Of a stretch of DNA of 50,231 nucleotides, positions 16,737 through 23,335 are shown one piece after another (the first letter of the stretch is position 1; each line of letters begins with the position of its first letter). Under the pieces are notes generated by a model that saw only the letters and a list, made by a program, of their open reading frames with translations, was not told the origin of the DNA and searched no databases. A program made the position numbers and the translations under genes. Source of the stretch: an uncultured Clostridia bacterium (GTDB lineage: Bacteria; Bacillota; Clostridia; Christensenellales; Borkfalkiaceae); the NCBI GenBank assembly GCA_944376335.1, contig CALWCH010000012.1, positions 1-50,231 of the forward strand, in the 5' to 3' direction.

Positions 16737-17635
16737 GATGTGCCCCCTTCCGAGACGGACTGCATCATGAGGTACTGCGCCAATGCCAGATAGGACGCGC
16801 GGCAGATGGTGTAGAGCCCCTCGCGCCGCACGAGGTCGAAGATGTCGTCGAAGTCATCTTCGTCTAACCCTTCCGCTTTTGCCCGCTCGTGCAGCCGAAG
16901 GCGGTAGAATGTGATCGGCCCTTCGTCCTTTTTTAAAAACGCCCGACGGATGCGCTCGCCCTCCTCGGAAGAAAACCCCACCTCGCACAGGAGGCCGACG
17001 GCCTCTTCCTGAAATTCGAGGGGCGGCTCCCCCTCCATAAATTCCTTGAATCGGAGCGCGACGAGCGTGTCGCTCAGCTGCGCGACGGAGTGAAGATGTT
17101 CTATCCCGAGTTGCTTGGCCGTTTTTAAGAGCAGCTCTTCGTCCTCGAAGGGCCTTTTGCGGAAGAATTCGGCGGCCTTTTGCGGGTCGATGAAGGGTAT
17201 CTCGCGCTCCAAAAGTTCGACGGCGGCGCGCTCTTCTTCTGTGCGCTGCGCGGCGGCTTCTTTGAGCTTGTCCGCAGGCACGAACAGCGGCAGCGGCGGG
17301 ATACGCTCCCCGGGGAGCAGGAGACGCTCGGGATAGCTGCCCGTCTCGAAGGGATCGACCTCGGTGATGCCGAGTGCGTAACATAGGAGCGAGCAGTTGT
17401 GCGCGCTCAGAACGTACGGGAATACCACCCGTTTGACGGCAGAGATGGCGCGCTCCCATAAGAGAAACAGCCCCTCCGCCTGCATTTTTCGGACAAGTTG
17501 GAGCTCGTAGAAAAGCCGCTCCTTCCGCTCCCCTTCGAGCGCTCCGAACCGCCGCTCTGCCCCTTCGAGCGCCCTTTGTCGGAGCAGTTCTTCCTCTCCC
17601 GCCTGCGGGGCGGGCTCATACAAATTTTCTTTCAT
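16733..17635 (-). CDS. Truncated, catalytically dead DNA polymerase III alpha-like protein
   Basis: A 300-residue protein that follows part of the C-family polymerase (DnaE) core. LSAHNCSLLCYALGITEVDP aligns with the conserved GSAAGSLVAYxLGITxxDP region, followed by FETGSYPERLLLPGERI like LLFERFLNPER. LEFQEEAVGLLCEVGFSSEE and RIRRAFLKKDEG align with YQEQVMxIxxxxAGFSLGEADxxRRAMxKK. FDDIFDLVRREGLYTICRAS resembles the KSHAAAY segment. The PDxDxD catalytic aspartates are absent (PLPLFVPAD instead) and there is no PHP domain, so it cannot be a polymerase. It may have kept a binding or structural role. The start at 17635 is behind AAAGGAGG. Confidence 0.65.
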   Translation of the reverse strand: MKENLYEPAPQAGEEELLRQRALEGAERRFGALEGERKERLFYELQLVRKMQAEGLFLLWERAISAVKRVVFPYVLSAHNCSLLCYALGITEVDPFETGSYPERLLLPGERIPPLPLFVPADKLKEAAAQRTEEERAAVELLEREIPFIDPQKAAEFFRKRPFEDEELLLKTAKQLGIEHLHSVAQLSDTLVALRFKEFMEGEPPLEFQEEAVGLLCEVGFSSEEGERIRRAFLKKDEGPITFYRLRLHERAKAEGLDEDDFDDIFDLVRREGLYTICRASYLALAQYLMMQSVSEGGTS

Positions 17636-17653
17636 TTTGACCTCCTTTGCTCC

Positions 17654-17686
17654 AGCATAGCAAATACGGCGTACCAAAAACAGGTC
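17654..17686 (-). promoter_or_regulatory. Palindrome promoter copy 5 (DnaE-like/RecF-like operon)
   Basis: The weakest copy: plus-strand GTACCAAAAACAGGTC (17671-17686) lies 11 bp upstream of TATGCT (17654-17659) on the minus strand. The large LRR gene stops 10 bp before it. Confidence 0.65.
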
Positions 17687-17696
17687 ATTCGTTCCG

Positions 17697-19502
17697 TCAA
17701 CCCTGATTTTTGTCTGCGTCCTTCTCGAAGAAAACGATACGTTGCTCACCTTTCCAATCATCGCTGTTTTGAAAAAGGCGGTCGGAAATCGAACGGGGGC
17801 AAAAGATCGTCAAATTTTTGCAGTCCGCAAAGGAGTCACTGCCTGCCGACATCAGGCTCTCGGGCAGGACGATTTCCTTTAACGAGACACACCCGTCAAA
17901 GGCGTATGGTTCAATGGACGTCAGCCCTTCGGGAAGTTCGACGCTCTCCAGCGAAGAACAGCCCCTAAAGGCGCATGACTCAATGGACGTCAGTCCTTCG
18001 GGGAGCTTGATATGTTTCAAAGAGGAACAGTCGTCGAACGTTCCACTCGGGAGTTTCGAAATGCCCTCGGGAAGGCGCACTTCTTCCAGGGAAGTGCAAT
18101 TAAAAAACACCCACTCACCGAAATTTTCGATCTCATGAAAGGTACAGCGAAGCTCGGCACGCTTGAGGGAAGTACAGAACGCAAAAACTTCGTCGCCGAA
18201 CGCTTCGACGCTCTCGGGAATGGTGATGCGCTCGAGCGCTTTGCAGCCGCTGAACGCGGAGGAGGCGATGACGGTCGTTGCGTCCGCCACGCAGACCTCA
18301 CCCGCAAGATCCTTTCTCGCTGCGATGAGGCAGTTCCCGAGATGCAGAAACCCGTCCTTCCAATTTGTTTCTCGTTCGAATATGGCCGTATTTGCAAAGG
18401 CGAGTGCGCCGATCCTGCGAACGCTCTCGGCAAGAGTGACCTTCTCAAGACCCGAACAGCCGAAGAAGGCTCTCTCACCGATTTCCAAGATACCGTTTGG
18501 AATGTGTATTTGTTTCAACCCCGTGCATCCCTCAAATGCACCGAAGCCGATTTCCAGCACACTTGTGCCCTCCAAGATCTCGGAGCTTGAGCACCCCGCG
18601 ACGATCTGTTTTCCCTCCACGTCGATGAGACAATTCCCCTCGCTGCAATAGGCTTCGTTCCCTTCCTCCACACGGATGGATGAGAGCGATGTGCAGTTCA
18701 AAAAGGGCTGCGAGTCAATATATCCAACGCCGCGGGGAATGACAATGCTTTTCAAAGAAGTGCAATTCCAAAATGCTCTCTCTTCGATGAGCTGCAAACT
18801 CTCGGGAAGGACGATCTCTGCCAACGACGAACAGTCGAGAAATGCCTCGATCCCGATAGCGATAACACCTTCGGGGAGGACGACCCGTTTGAGGGTCTTG
18901 CAGCCTGCAAACGCACCCATGCAGATGCGCTCGACCCCTTGGGGAACGATGACTTCCTCGCTCTTTCCGCAATACGCCCTCAGATAGGTTGCTTCCAAAA
19001 CAAAATCCTTGCAGTTATCCATGCTGTTCCCCCGTTGCCAACTGAGATCGGGAAAGATCTCTTTGAGACCGTCGAACGCCGCCGCGGCTGCCGCGCGGTA
19101 CTGCTTGCTGTCCATTTTTTCGACCTTCTTGGCGTCGGCGAGGACGTCAAACTTGTCCGCAAAACTGGTCAAGAGGTCCTTCCAGCGCTTGGATGCCGCC
19201 TCATCGTCAAGATTCTCGTATGCGGACGGCAGAAGATTTCCCTCTTCGTCGTGCTCGAGGACGCAATTTCCGATGATGGGAGCCCTGTCAAGAAAGAGAC
19301 GAAGATAGTCGCGAATGATGGCAGAAAGGTAGATGTTGCTCGCCCAATGCACATCCCACGAGACGTTGATGGTCTTGAGTTCCCCGTCCTTCCAACACAC
19401 CGTGCCGAGCTTGAGTTTTCGCATTTTTCGCTCATGCAGAAAATTCTCAATTCTCCACGGAAGCCGTATCTTCTTCCGCTTCTTTTCGCCTTCTCGTTCC
19501 AT
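17697..19502 (-). CDS. Large cytosolic BspA-like leucine-rich repeat protein
   Basis: A 601-residue protein. Residues 1-150 contain the domain shared with the 168-residue protein at 11546-12052 (IYLSAIIRDYLRLFLDRAP). From about 170 to the end run some 15 LRR_5/BspA repeats of roughly 23 residues, such as AFAGCKTLKRVVLPEGVIAI and AFLDCSSLAEIVLPESLQLI. It is basic at the N-terminus but has no signal peptide, so it is probably cytosolic. BspA repeats usually mediate protein binding; here they may sense a partner or invader. The start has AAAGGAGGGG upstream, and the gene is alone under palindrome promoter copy 6. Confidence 0.75.
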   Translation of the reverse strand: MEREGEKKRKKIRLPWRIENFLHERKMRKLKLGTVCWKDGELKTINVSWDVHWASNIYLSAIIRDYLRLFLDRAPIIGNCVLEHDEEGNLLPSAYENLDDEAASKRWKDLLTSFADKFDVLADAKKVEKMDSKQYRAAAAAAFDGLKEIFPDLSWQRGNSMDNCKDFVLEATYLRAYCGKSEEVIVPQGVERICMGAFAGCKTLKRVVLPEGVIAIGIEAFLDCSSLAEIVLPESLQLIEERAFWNCTSLKSIVIPRGVGYIDSQPFLNCTSLSSIRVEEGNEAYCSEGNCLIDVEGKQIVAGCSSSEILEGTSVLEIGFGAFEGCTGLKQIHIPNGILEIGERAFFGCSGLEKVTLAESVRRIGALAFANTAIFERETNWKDGFLHLGNCLIAARKDLAGEVCVADATTVIASSAFSGCKALERITIPESVEAFGDEVFAFCTSLKRAELRCTFHEIENFGEWVFFNCTSLEEVRLPEGISKLPSGTFDDCSSLKHIKLPEGLTSIESCAFRGCSSLESVELPEGLTSIEPYAFDGCVSLKEIVLPESLMSAGSDSFADCKNLTIFCPRSISDRLFQNSDDWKGEQRIVFFEKDADKNQG

Positions 19503-19528
19503 GTTCCCCTCCTTTGCTTTTTTATGCC

Positions 19529-19561
19529 ATTATACGAAAGGCGGCGTACCGAATTCGGTAC
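19529..19561 (-). promoter_or_regulatory. Palindrome promoter copy 6 (large LRR gene)
   Basis: A perfect palindrome GTACCGAATTCGGTAC (19546-19561), extended by GGC/GCC to 22 bp, lies 11 bp upstream of TATAAT (19529-19534) on the minus strand. Confidence 0.85.
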
Positions 19562-19582
19562 GCCGGTGTGATTTTGCAGTTT

Positions 19583-20557
19583 TTACTTGTATTTTCCCAA
19601 GCCGCGCTGTAAATTTTCGCGGATGCGGGTACGGAGCGAGGCGGGAGAAAGCACCTCCACATGATTCAAGTACTGCATCGCCCAATACTCCATCGCAAGC
19701 GGGCTCGCCTTGACGGTCACATGAAGCTTATCCCCCTGTCGGGCAATGCGCGCGTTGTCGCCGAACCAGTCGACGATCTGATCGACGACGGTCTCGTCCG
19801 CCAAAAAGTCGACGACTTCCGGCTTATCCGCATACATATAGGGCAGCGAGGTGGCGTAGTCATGATAGTCGATGCCGAACTCGTGGCCGGGGAGCGACTT
19901 GAGCGGCGTTGCAGGCTCGTCCAAGAGGCGGATCTCGGTGATGCGGTCGAGGCGGTAGTGCCCGAGGTTTTTGTGCTTTTCGTTGCACGACACGAGGTAG
20001 TACCGCTGATTGTGCAGAATGAGCTGATAGGGCGAAACGCGCTGTTCGCTCGTCTTGTGCAGCTTCTTGTCCGCGCCGTACTTGTTGTAGTGGAAGGCGA
20101 TCTGCTTCCCCTCTTCAATGGCGGTATCGATGACCTCGATGCTGTAAAAGAGCGCACTGTTGTCCGTCTTGCTCCAGTCGTTGACGGAACAGATGTGCTT
20201 GACGTGCGAGAGGAAGTACTTGTTGGAGAGGCCGCACAGCTTTTGGATGAGGTCCTTGGAGTGCCTGGCGGTGATGTACCTGCTCGAAAGGACGCCGTCG
20301 ATGAGAAGGCGCAGCTCGGAGTCTTCGAAGGGGCGCTCCGCAAGATAGCTGCCGCGGCGGTCGGACTCGATGTCATAGCCCGCCTCTTTGAGAATGGAGA
20401 GGTTGCGCCCGACGAGCTTTCTCTCGACCATGAGGCCGTAGTCCTTGTCGAGGTAATTCACGATCTCTTCCTGCGTCAGCGGGTGGTCGTAATCGGTGTA
20501 CTCCTCCAAAATTTGCAGAATGCGCAGAGGCGCCAACTTTTTCGGTTCAATGCTCAT
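19583..20557 (-). CDS. WYL-domain HTH transcriptional regulator
   Basis: A 324-residue regulator with a winged HTH at the N-terminus (LRILQILEEYTDYDHPLTQE, then RNLSILKEAGYDIE) and a WYL domain from about 140 to 215 (KQIAFHYNKYGADKKLHKT, RVSPYQLILHNQRYYLVSCN, HYRLDRITEIRLLDE), followed by a WCX-like C-terminal part. WYL proteins such as PafBC, DriD, BrxR and CapW control DNA-damage or phage-defence genes through nucleic-acid or nucleotide ligands. It has an ordinary promoter and no palindrome, while eight units around it carry the palindrome, so it is the best candidate regulator; that link is inferred. Confidence 0.85.
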   Translation of the reverse strand: MSIEPKKLAPLRILQILEEYTDYDHPLTQEEIVNYLDKDYGLMVERKLVGRNLSILKEAGYDIESDRRGSYLAERPFEDSELRLLIDGVLSSRYITARHSKDLIQKLCGLSNKYFLSHVKHICSVNDWSKTDNSALFYSIEVIDTAIEEGKQIAFHYNKYGADKKLHKTSEQRVSPYQLILHNQRYYLVSCNEKHKNLGHYRLDRITEIRLLDEPATPLKSLPGHEFGIDYHDYATSLPYMYADKPEVVDFLADETVVDQIVDWFGDNARIARQGDKLHVTVKASPLAMEYWAMQYLNHVEVLSPASLRTRIRENLQRGLGKYK

Positions 20558-20596
20558 GGGAAGGTTCCTTTCACCTTAACAAAATTCGACAAAACA

Positions 20597-20625
20597 ATTT
20601 TAACATATCGGTATTGCATTGTCAA
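20597..20625 (-). promoter_or_regulatory. Sigma-A promoter of the WYL regulator gene
   Basis: Minus strand TTGACA (20620-20625), 17-bp spacer, TAAAAT (20597-20602), about 40 bp upstream of the ATG. The -35 and its flank recur almost exactly at 590-609. Confidence 0.85.
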
Positions 20626-20643
20626 GATATAAATTGAAAATAA

Positions 20644-21048
20644 TTACTGCTCGGCGGCTTGCAGATAGCGGTAATGCTCGGAGCCGTCCGCAAGGATCTT
20701 CAGAACGCGGTTCTTAAGGCAAAATTGCTCCTTAAGATAGCCGATAACGTCCTCCGTTGCAAGGTCGGGGGTGAGGAAAATCGTCGCGTTTTTCGTATCT
20801 TTGATCTCTACCCTGCCGCGCGGATAGAAATTGTACGGCTTCCCGCGGCGAAGTTCCGGAGTAAGGTACTCCTCCCACGTCTTCTTGTGGTTGTAGTTGT
20901 CGCCGTGCTTGGAATTGAGCGGCGGAATGGGCGTCAAATAGGTTGGCACTCCCGCCAAATCAACGGGAATACGAAAGAGATACGGCTCATTCGCGCTCAG
21001 GTCTTCCCGATCGACGATCCAGAAGATCCCCTTCTTTTCCCCTTCCAT
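20644..21048 (-). CDS. Small uncharacterised protein with an NHK...W...YPRGRVE signature
   Basis: A 134-residue protein beginning KKGIFWIVDREDL, with NYNHKKTWEEYL and KPYNFYPRGRVEIKD in the middle and DGSEHYRYL near the end. From memory this resembles a small uncharacterised family found in many bacteria; I know no function. No signal peptide or membrane helix. The start has GTGAGGTG upstream and the gene is alone under palindrome promoter copy 7. Confidence 0.7.
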   Translation of the reverse strand: MEGEKKGIFWIVDREDLSANEPYLFRIPVDLAGVPTYLTPIPPLNSKHGDNYNHKKTWEEYLTPELRRGKPYNFYPRGRVEIKDTKNATIFLTPDLATEDVIGYLKEQFCLKNRVLKILADGSEHYRYLQAAEQ

Positions 21049-21076
21049 ACTTCACCTCACGCAATAGTTTTTCTCG

Positions 21077-21109
21077 ATCATACCACAGCGGGTGTCCCAA
21101 ATTCGGGAC
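21077..21109 (-). promoter_or_regulatory. Palindrome promoter copy 7 (134-residue protein)
   Basis: Plus-strand GTCCCAAATTCGGGAC (21094-21109) lies 11 bp upstream of TATGAT (21077-21082) on the minus strand. This copy also has a TG one base before the -10, as in extended -10 promoters. Confidence 0.85.
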
Positions 21110-21129
21110 GCCTGCGACGCAATCGGAGC

Positions 21130-21420
21130 TCAACTATTCAGCCAATGGCGGTGGAGCATACGCCGCATATTGTCCCGCCCTACGGGATTCATCGTGTGCA
21201 GCGCGATGGGATAGAGCGTGCCGCGCTCCAACAGCCAGTCCAAGAGCTTGATGCCGTCGCCGCCGCCCTGGGCAAAGTCGCCGAGGTCGTGGTCGCAGTC
21301 GATAAGCTCGATGGGCTGCGTCCTTTCAAGCTCCGCGATGACCATTTTCGCCTCGTTGACGTTGCGGCACCACTTATACCCCTGCGGCGCCGGCCGCAGA
21401 TCGTCCAGCCAAATTTTCAT
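21130..21420 (-). CDS. cREC-like (cyclic-phosphate-processing receiver) domain protein
   Basis: A 96-residue single-domain protein: MKIWLDDLRPAPQGYKWCRN, DCDHDLGDFAQGGGDGIKLL, and ALHTMNPVGRDNMRRML. The WLDDxRPxP, DHDLG and MNPxGRxNM motifs match the receiver-like cREC_REC family (PF20274, from memory), predicted to act on cyclic phosphates and seen in RNA-repair and conflict gene sets. It starts 21 bp after the HAD phosphatase stop, so the two are probably co-transcribed. The activity is a family prediction. Confidence 0.7.
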   Translation of the reverse strand: MKIWLDDLRPAPQGYKWCRNVNEAKMVIAELERTQPIELIDCDHDLGDFAQGGGDGIKLLDWLLERGTLYPIALHTMNPVGRDNMRRMLHRHWLNS

Positions 21421-21441
21421 GTTGAGTAAAATCTTCTCCTC

Positions 21442-22350
21442 TTATTGCAGCTTGCCATCTTTCGCTGCCGAATCCCGTTCTCCCTTGCAGGCATAGTGAA
21501 GCGTTTCGAGGGCCTCGTTGGCAGCCGTGCGGTCGATGATGGCCTTCACAAGGAGATCAAGCTCCGTATTTTCCCGATAGTCGGCAGGTGCAAAGTATCT
21601 GATCCTCCCGTCGCGCATCATCTTATAGACCTTTGACTTGTCCTTCGTCTCCGCATTGTAGACGCCGATGGAGTGCCCGCCGTACGAAGTCACCAGCTTC
21701 ATACAGGGGATGTCGGTATCGCTGTCCCCGATGTAGACCATGTTGCGGAAGGGAACGCGCATCGCCTCGGGCGAAAAACTGTCGTTGACGGCGGGGTCGT
21801 TGATGTCCAGCACCCCCTTCTCGATGCGGAAAAGGTACTGCGTCTTGTTGGTATAGTTGACGACCTGCGCCGGCCAGACGGCGACCCCGCGTTCGTTGTA
21901 GTAGAAGGAACTCGCGTAGATCTTCTCGAACGCGCCCGCCTTCGCGACGGACGTGCCCTCGATCATCTCTTTGAGACCGGACGAGATGATGTAGTGCTCC
22001 ACGATGACGCCCTTCTCCTTCCCATATGCGCGGATGCGCTCAAACCACTCCTCCACGCCCGGAAAGAGCTTGACGTTCGAACCGTAGGCGGCGAGGGTAT
22101 CCCGATTGAAGATGAGCTTGCCCTCCGACTCCTGCATCATGACGAACATATAGGCAAGGTTGTCGTCCATCTCGTTTGCGGAGGCGAGCGCGTTGGTCTT
22201 TTCCCAGAACGCGGGAACATCGTAGCCGACCGACTGGATATACCCCTGCGCCTGCATATCGTCCGGCGTCAGCGTCTTGTCGAAGTCGTAACAGATTGCA
22301 ACGACGGGCCGCTCTTCCTTGTGTTTGCGTTCATATTGCTTTTCGGGCAT
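21442..22350 (-). CDS. HAD-family phosphatase
   Basis: A 302-residue HAD hydrolase. Motif I is CYDFDKTLTPDD near residue 25, motif II the IISSGLKEMIEG segment, and motif IV YIGDSDTDIPCMKLV near 225; all catalytic aspartates are present. A helical cap lies between motifs I and II. No signal peptide. I chose the ATG at 22350 because GGGGGAAA lies before it; the in-frame ATG at 22368 has no ribosome site. It precedes the cREC-like gene under its own promoter without a palindrome. Substrate unknown. Confidence 0.8.
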   Translation of the reverse strand: MPEKQYERKHKEERPVVAICYDFDKTLTPDDMQAQGYIQSVGYDVPAFWEKTNALASANEMDDNLAYMFVMMQESEGKLIFNRDTLAAYGSNVKLFPGVEEWFERIRAYGKEKGVIVEHYIISSGLKEMIEGTSVAKAGAFEKIYASSFYYNERGVAVWPAQVVNYTNKTQYLFRIEKGVLDINDPAVNDSFSPEAMRVPFRNMVYIGDSDTDIPCMKLVTSYGGHSIGVYNAETKDKSKVYKMMRDGRIRYFAPADYRENTELDLLVKAIIDRTAANEALETLHYACKGERDSAAKDGKLQ

Positions 22351-22380
22351 AACATTTCCCCCATTCATCTTGATAGGTTC

Positions 22381-22409
22381 ATTTTAACAATTTTGAAATG
22401 CAAAGTCAA
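22381..22409 (-). promoter_or_regulatory. Sigma-A promoter of the HAD-cREC pair
   Basis: Minus strand TTGACT (22404-22409), 17-bp spacer, TAAAAT (22381-22386). No palindrome. The -10 and its TTG lead match those of the WYL gene promoter. Confidence 0.8.
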
Positions 22410-22428
22410 CGACCAAATCAAAGTTCAT

Positions 22429-22827
22429 TCATCCCATGCAGAGGGTCTCACCCGCAAGAAACATCGGTTTGATCATTCCCTCGCGGATAAGAGCGAGCTG
22501 CAGTCTTCCCGCCTCGTCATAGCCGATACAAAAGCGCTGCTGCAGAAATTCGATGGAAAAGTCCATTGCTTGACGCCCTGCCCGAAAGGCCTCTTTCATC
22601 AATTCCTCGGTGATCTCGAACGGTGGCTCTTCCGGCGGCGCGGGGCGGAGGTCCTCAATGTGATGGAGAGCATGATCGGAAAGCCCCCTCAGCTTCTGCG
22701 CGAACGCTTCCAATTCGTCGGAGAAGCCTTCCTTCTCCGTGTCATGACTCATCTCCTTGAACTCTTGCGCCAATTCCTCCAACCGCTCTGAGCAGAAGTG
22801 ATACAATGTTACGTACGTTTCCGTCAT
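22429..22827 (-). CDS. Stand-alone FtsK-gamma-like DNA-binding protein
   Basis: A 132-residue protein. The N-terminal 65 residues are helical and acidic. The C-terminal 55 residues match the FtsK gamma winged helix: EAFRAGRQAMDFSIEFLQQR, FCIGYDEAGRLQLALIREG, compared with ASISLLQRRFRIGYNRAARL in FtsK. In FtsK/SpoIIIE this domain reads oriented chromosomal octamers and activates XerCD; here the motor is missing, so it is probably a DNA-binding regulator or targeting subunit. It is alone under palindrome promoter copy 8 and could itself act on the regulon. Confidence 0.7.
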   Translation of the reverse strand: MTETYVTLYHFCSERLEELAQEFKEMSHDTEKEGFSDELEAFAQKLRGLSDHALHHIEDLRPAPPEEPPFEITEELMKEAFRAGRQAMDFSIEFLQQRFCIGYDEAGRLQLALIREGMIKPMFLAGETLCMG

Positions 22828-22872
22828 CCTGTCGAACTCCTTTTTTAATGATTATATCATATCACAACACAA

Positions 22873-22905
22873 ATCGTAGCACAAACAGCGTCCCAAATTC
22901 GGGAC
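22873..22905 (-). promoter_or_regulatory. Palindrome promoter copy 8 (FtsK-gamma-like gene)
   Basis: Plus-strand GTCCCAAATTCGGGAC (22890-22905) lies 11 bp upstream of TACGAT (22873-22878) on the minus strand. It is the last copy and marks the right edge of the regulon. Confidence 0.8.
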
Positions 22906-23264
22906 GCCGCTCTTCTTTTTTACTAACGATCCATCTTTTCACCGCAGCTATTTCGTATATAAAAGACACAAAAAGAGAGTTAGCTGAAAGCTGGCTCCTT
23001 TTTTGTTACCCGAACCTTGAGAGGGATTTGAGGGTGGAGGCGTCCGCTGCGCGGGAGGGAGGCGCGCTTGGGGGAGCATTCCGAAGCGGAAGTGCCCGCT
23101 GGGCGGGAGGAATGCCCGCTTGCGGGAGCATTTGAAAGGTGCGGTCGATGTAACCGTTCTTGATAAGTTCAAAGCAGATGGCCCGTGCAGGCAGGCCGTT
23201 TTCCTCCTTGATCTTCTTGCCCGCGGGGATGCCCCTATCCCCTCGCCCGAGAGAGGCGCAAAAA
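22906..23264. other. Gene-free stretch between the regulon island and the lipoprotein gene
   Basis: Between two terminators lie about 250 bp of GC-rich sequence with degenerate GCGGGAGG/CATTCC direct and inverted motifs. A minus-strand frame reads KKIKEENGLPARAICFELIK, which looks protein-like but lacks a proper start and runs into low-complexity codons, so it may be a gene fragment. No intact gene is supported. Confidence 0.4.
22977..23004. terminator. Probable bidirectional terminator
   Basis: GAGTTAGCT (22977-22985) pairs with AGCTGGCTC (22989-22997, two G-U pairs on the plus strand) around loop GAA. TTTTTT follows on the plus strand and TCTTTTTG on the minus strand. Confidence 0.65.
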
Positions 23265-23306
23265 GATCCCCGCGGCGGAAGCAGGGGCGCTCTGCCGCAG
23301 GGGATC
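23260..23306 (-). terminator. Terminator of the lipoprotein gene
   Basis: GATCCCC (23265-23271) pairs with GGGGATC (23300-23306) with GC-rich pairing inside, followed on the minus strand by TTTTT at 23260-23264. It is 30 bp past the stop codon. Confidence 0.75.
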
Positions 23307-23335
23307 AAATGGGAATGTGCAAGCGTCGTTAGAGC

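Noticed and set aside
1-22905. An integrative element inserted at the tRNA-Ser gene
   Set aside because: tRNA 3' ends are common integration sites and the island begins nearby, but I found no integrase and no second copy of the tRNA 3' end in the window.
23006-23308. A minus-strand gene between the lipoprotein and the regulon
   Set aside because: One stretch (KKIKEENGLPARAICFELIK) looks coding, but the frame starts inside the lipoprotein terminator and ends in low-complexity codons; at most a fragment.
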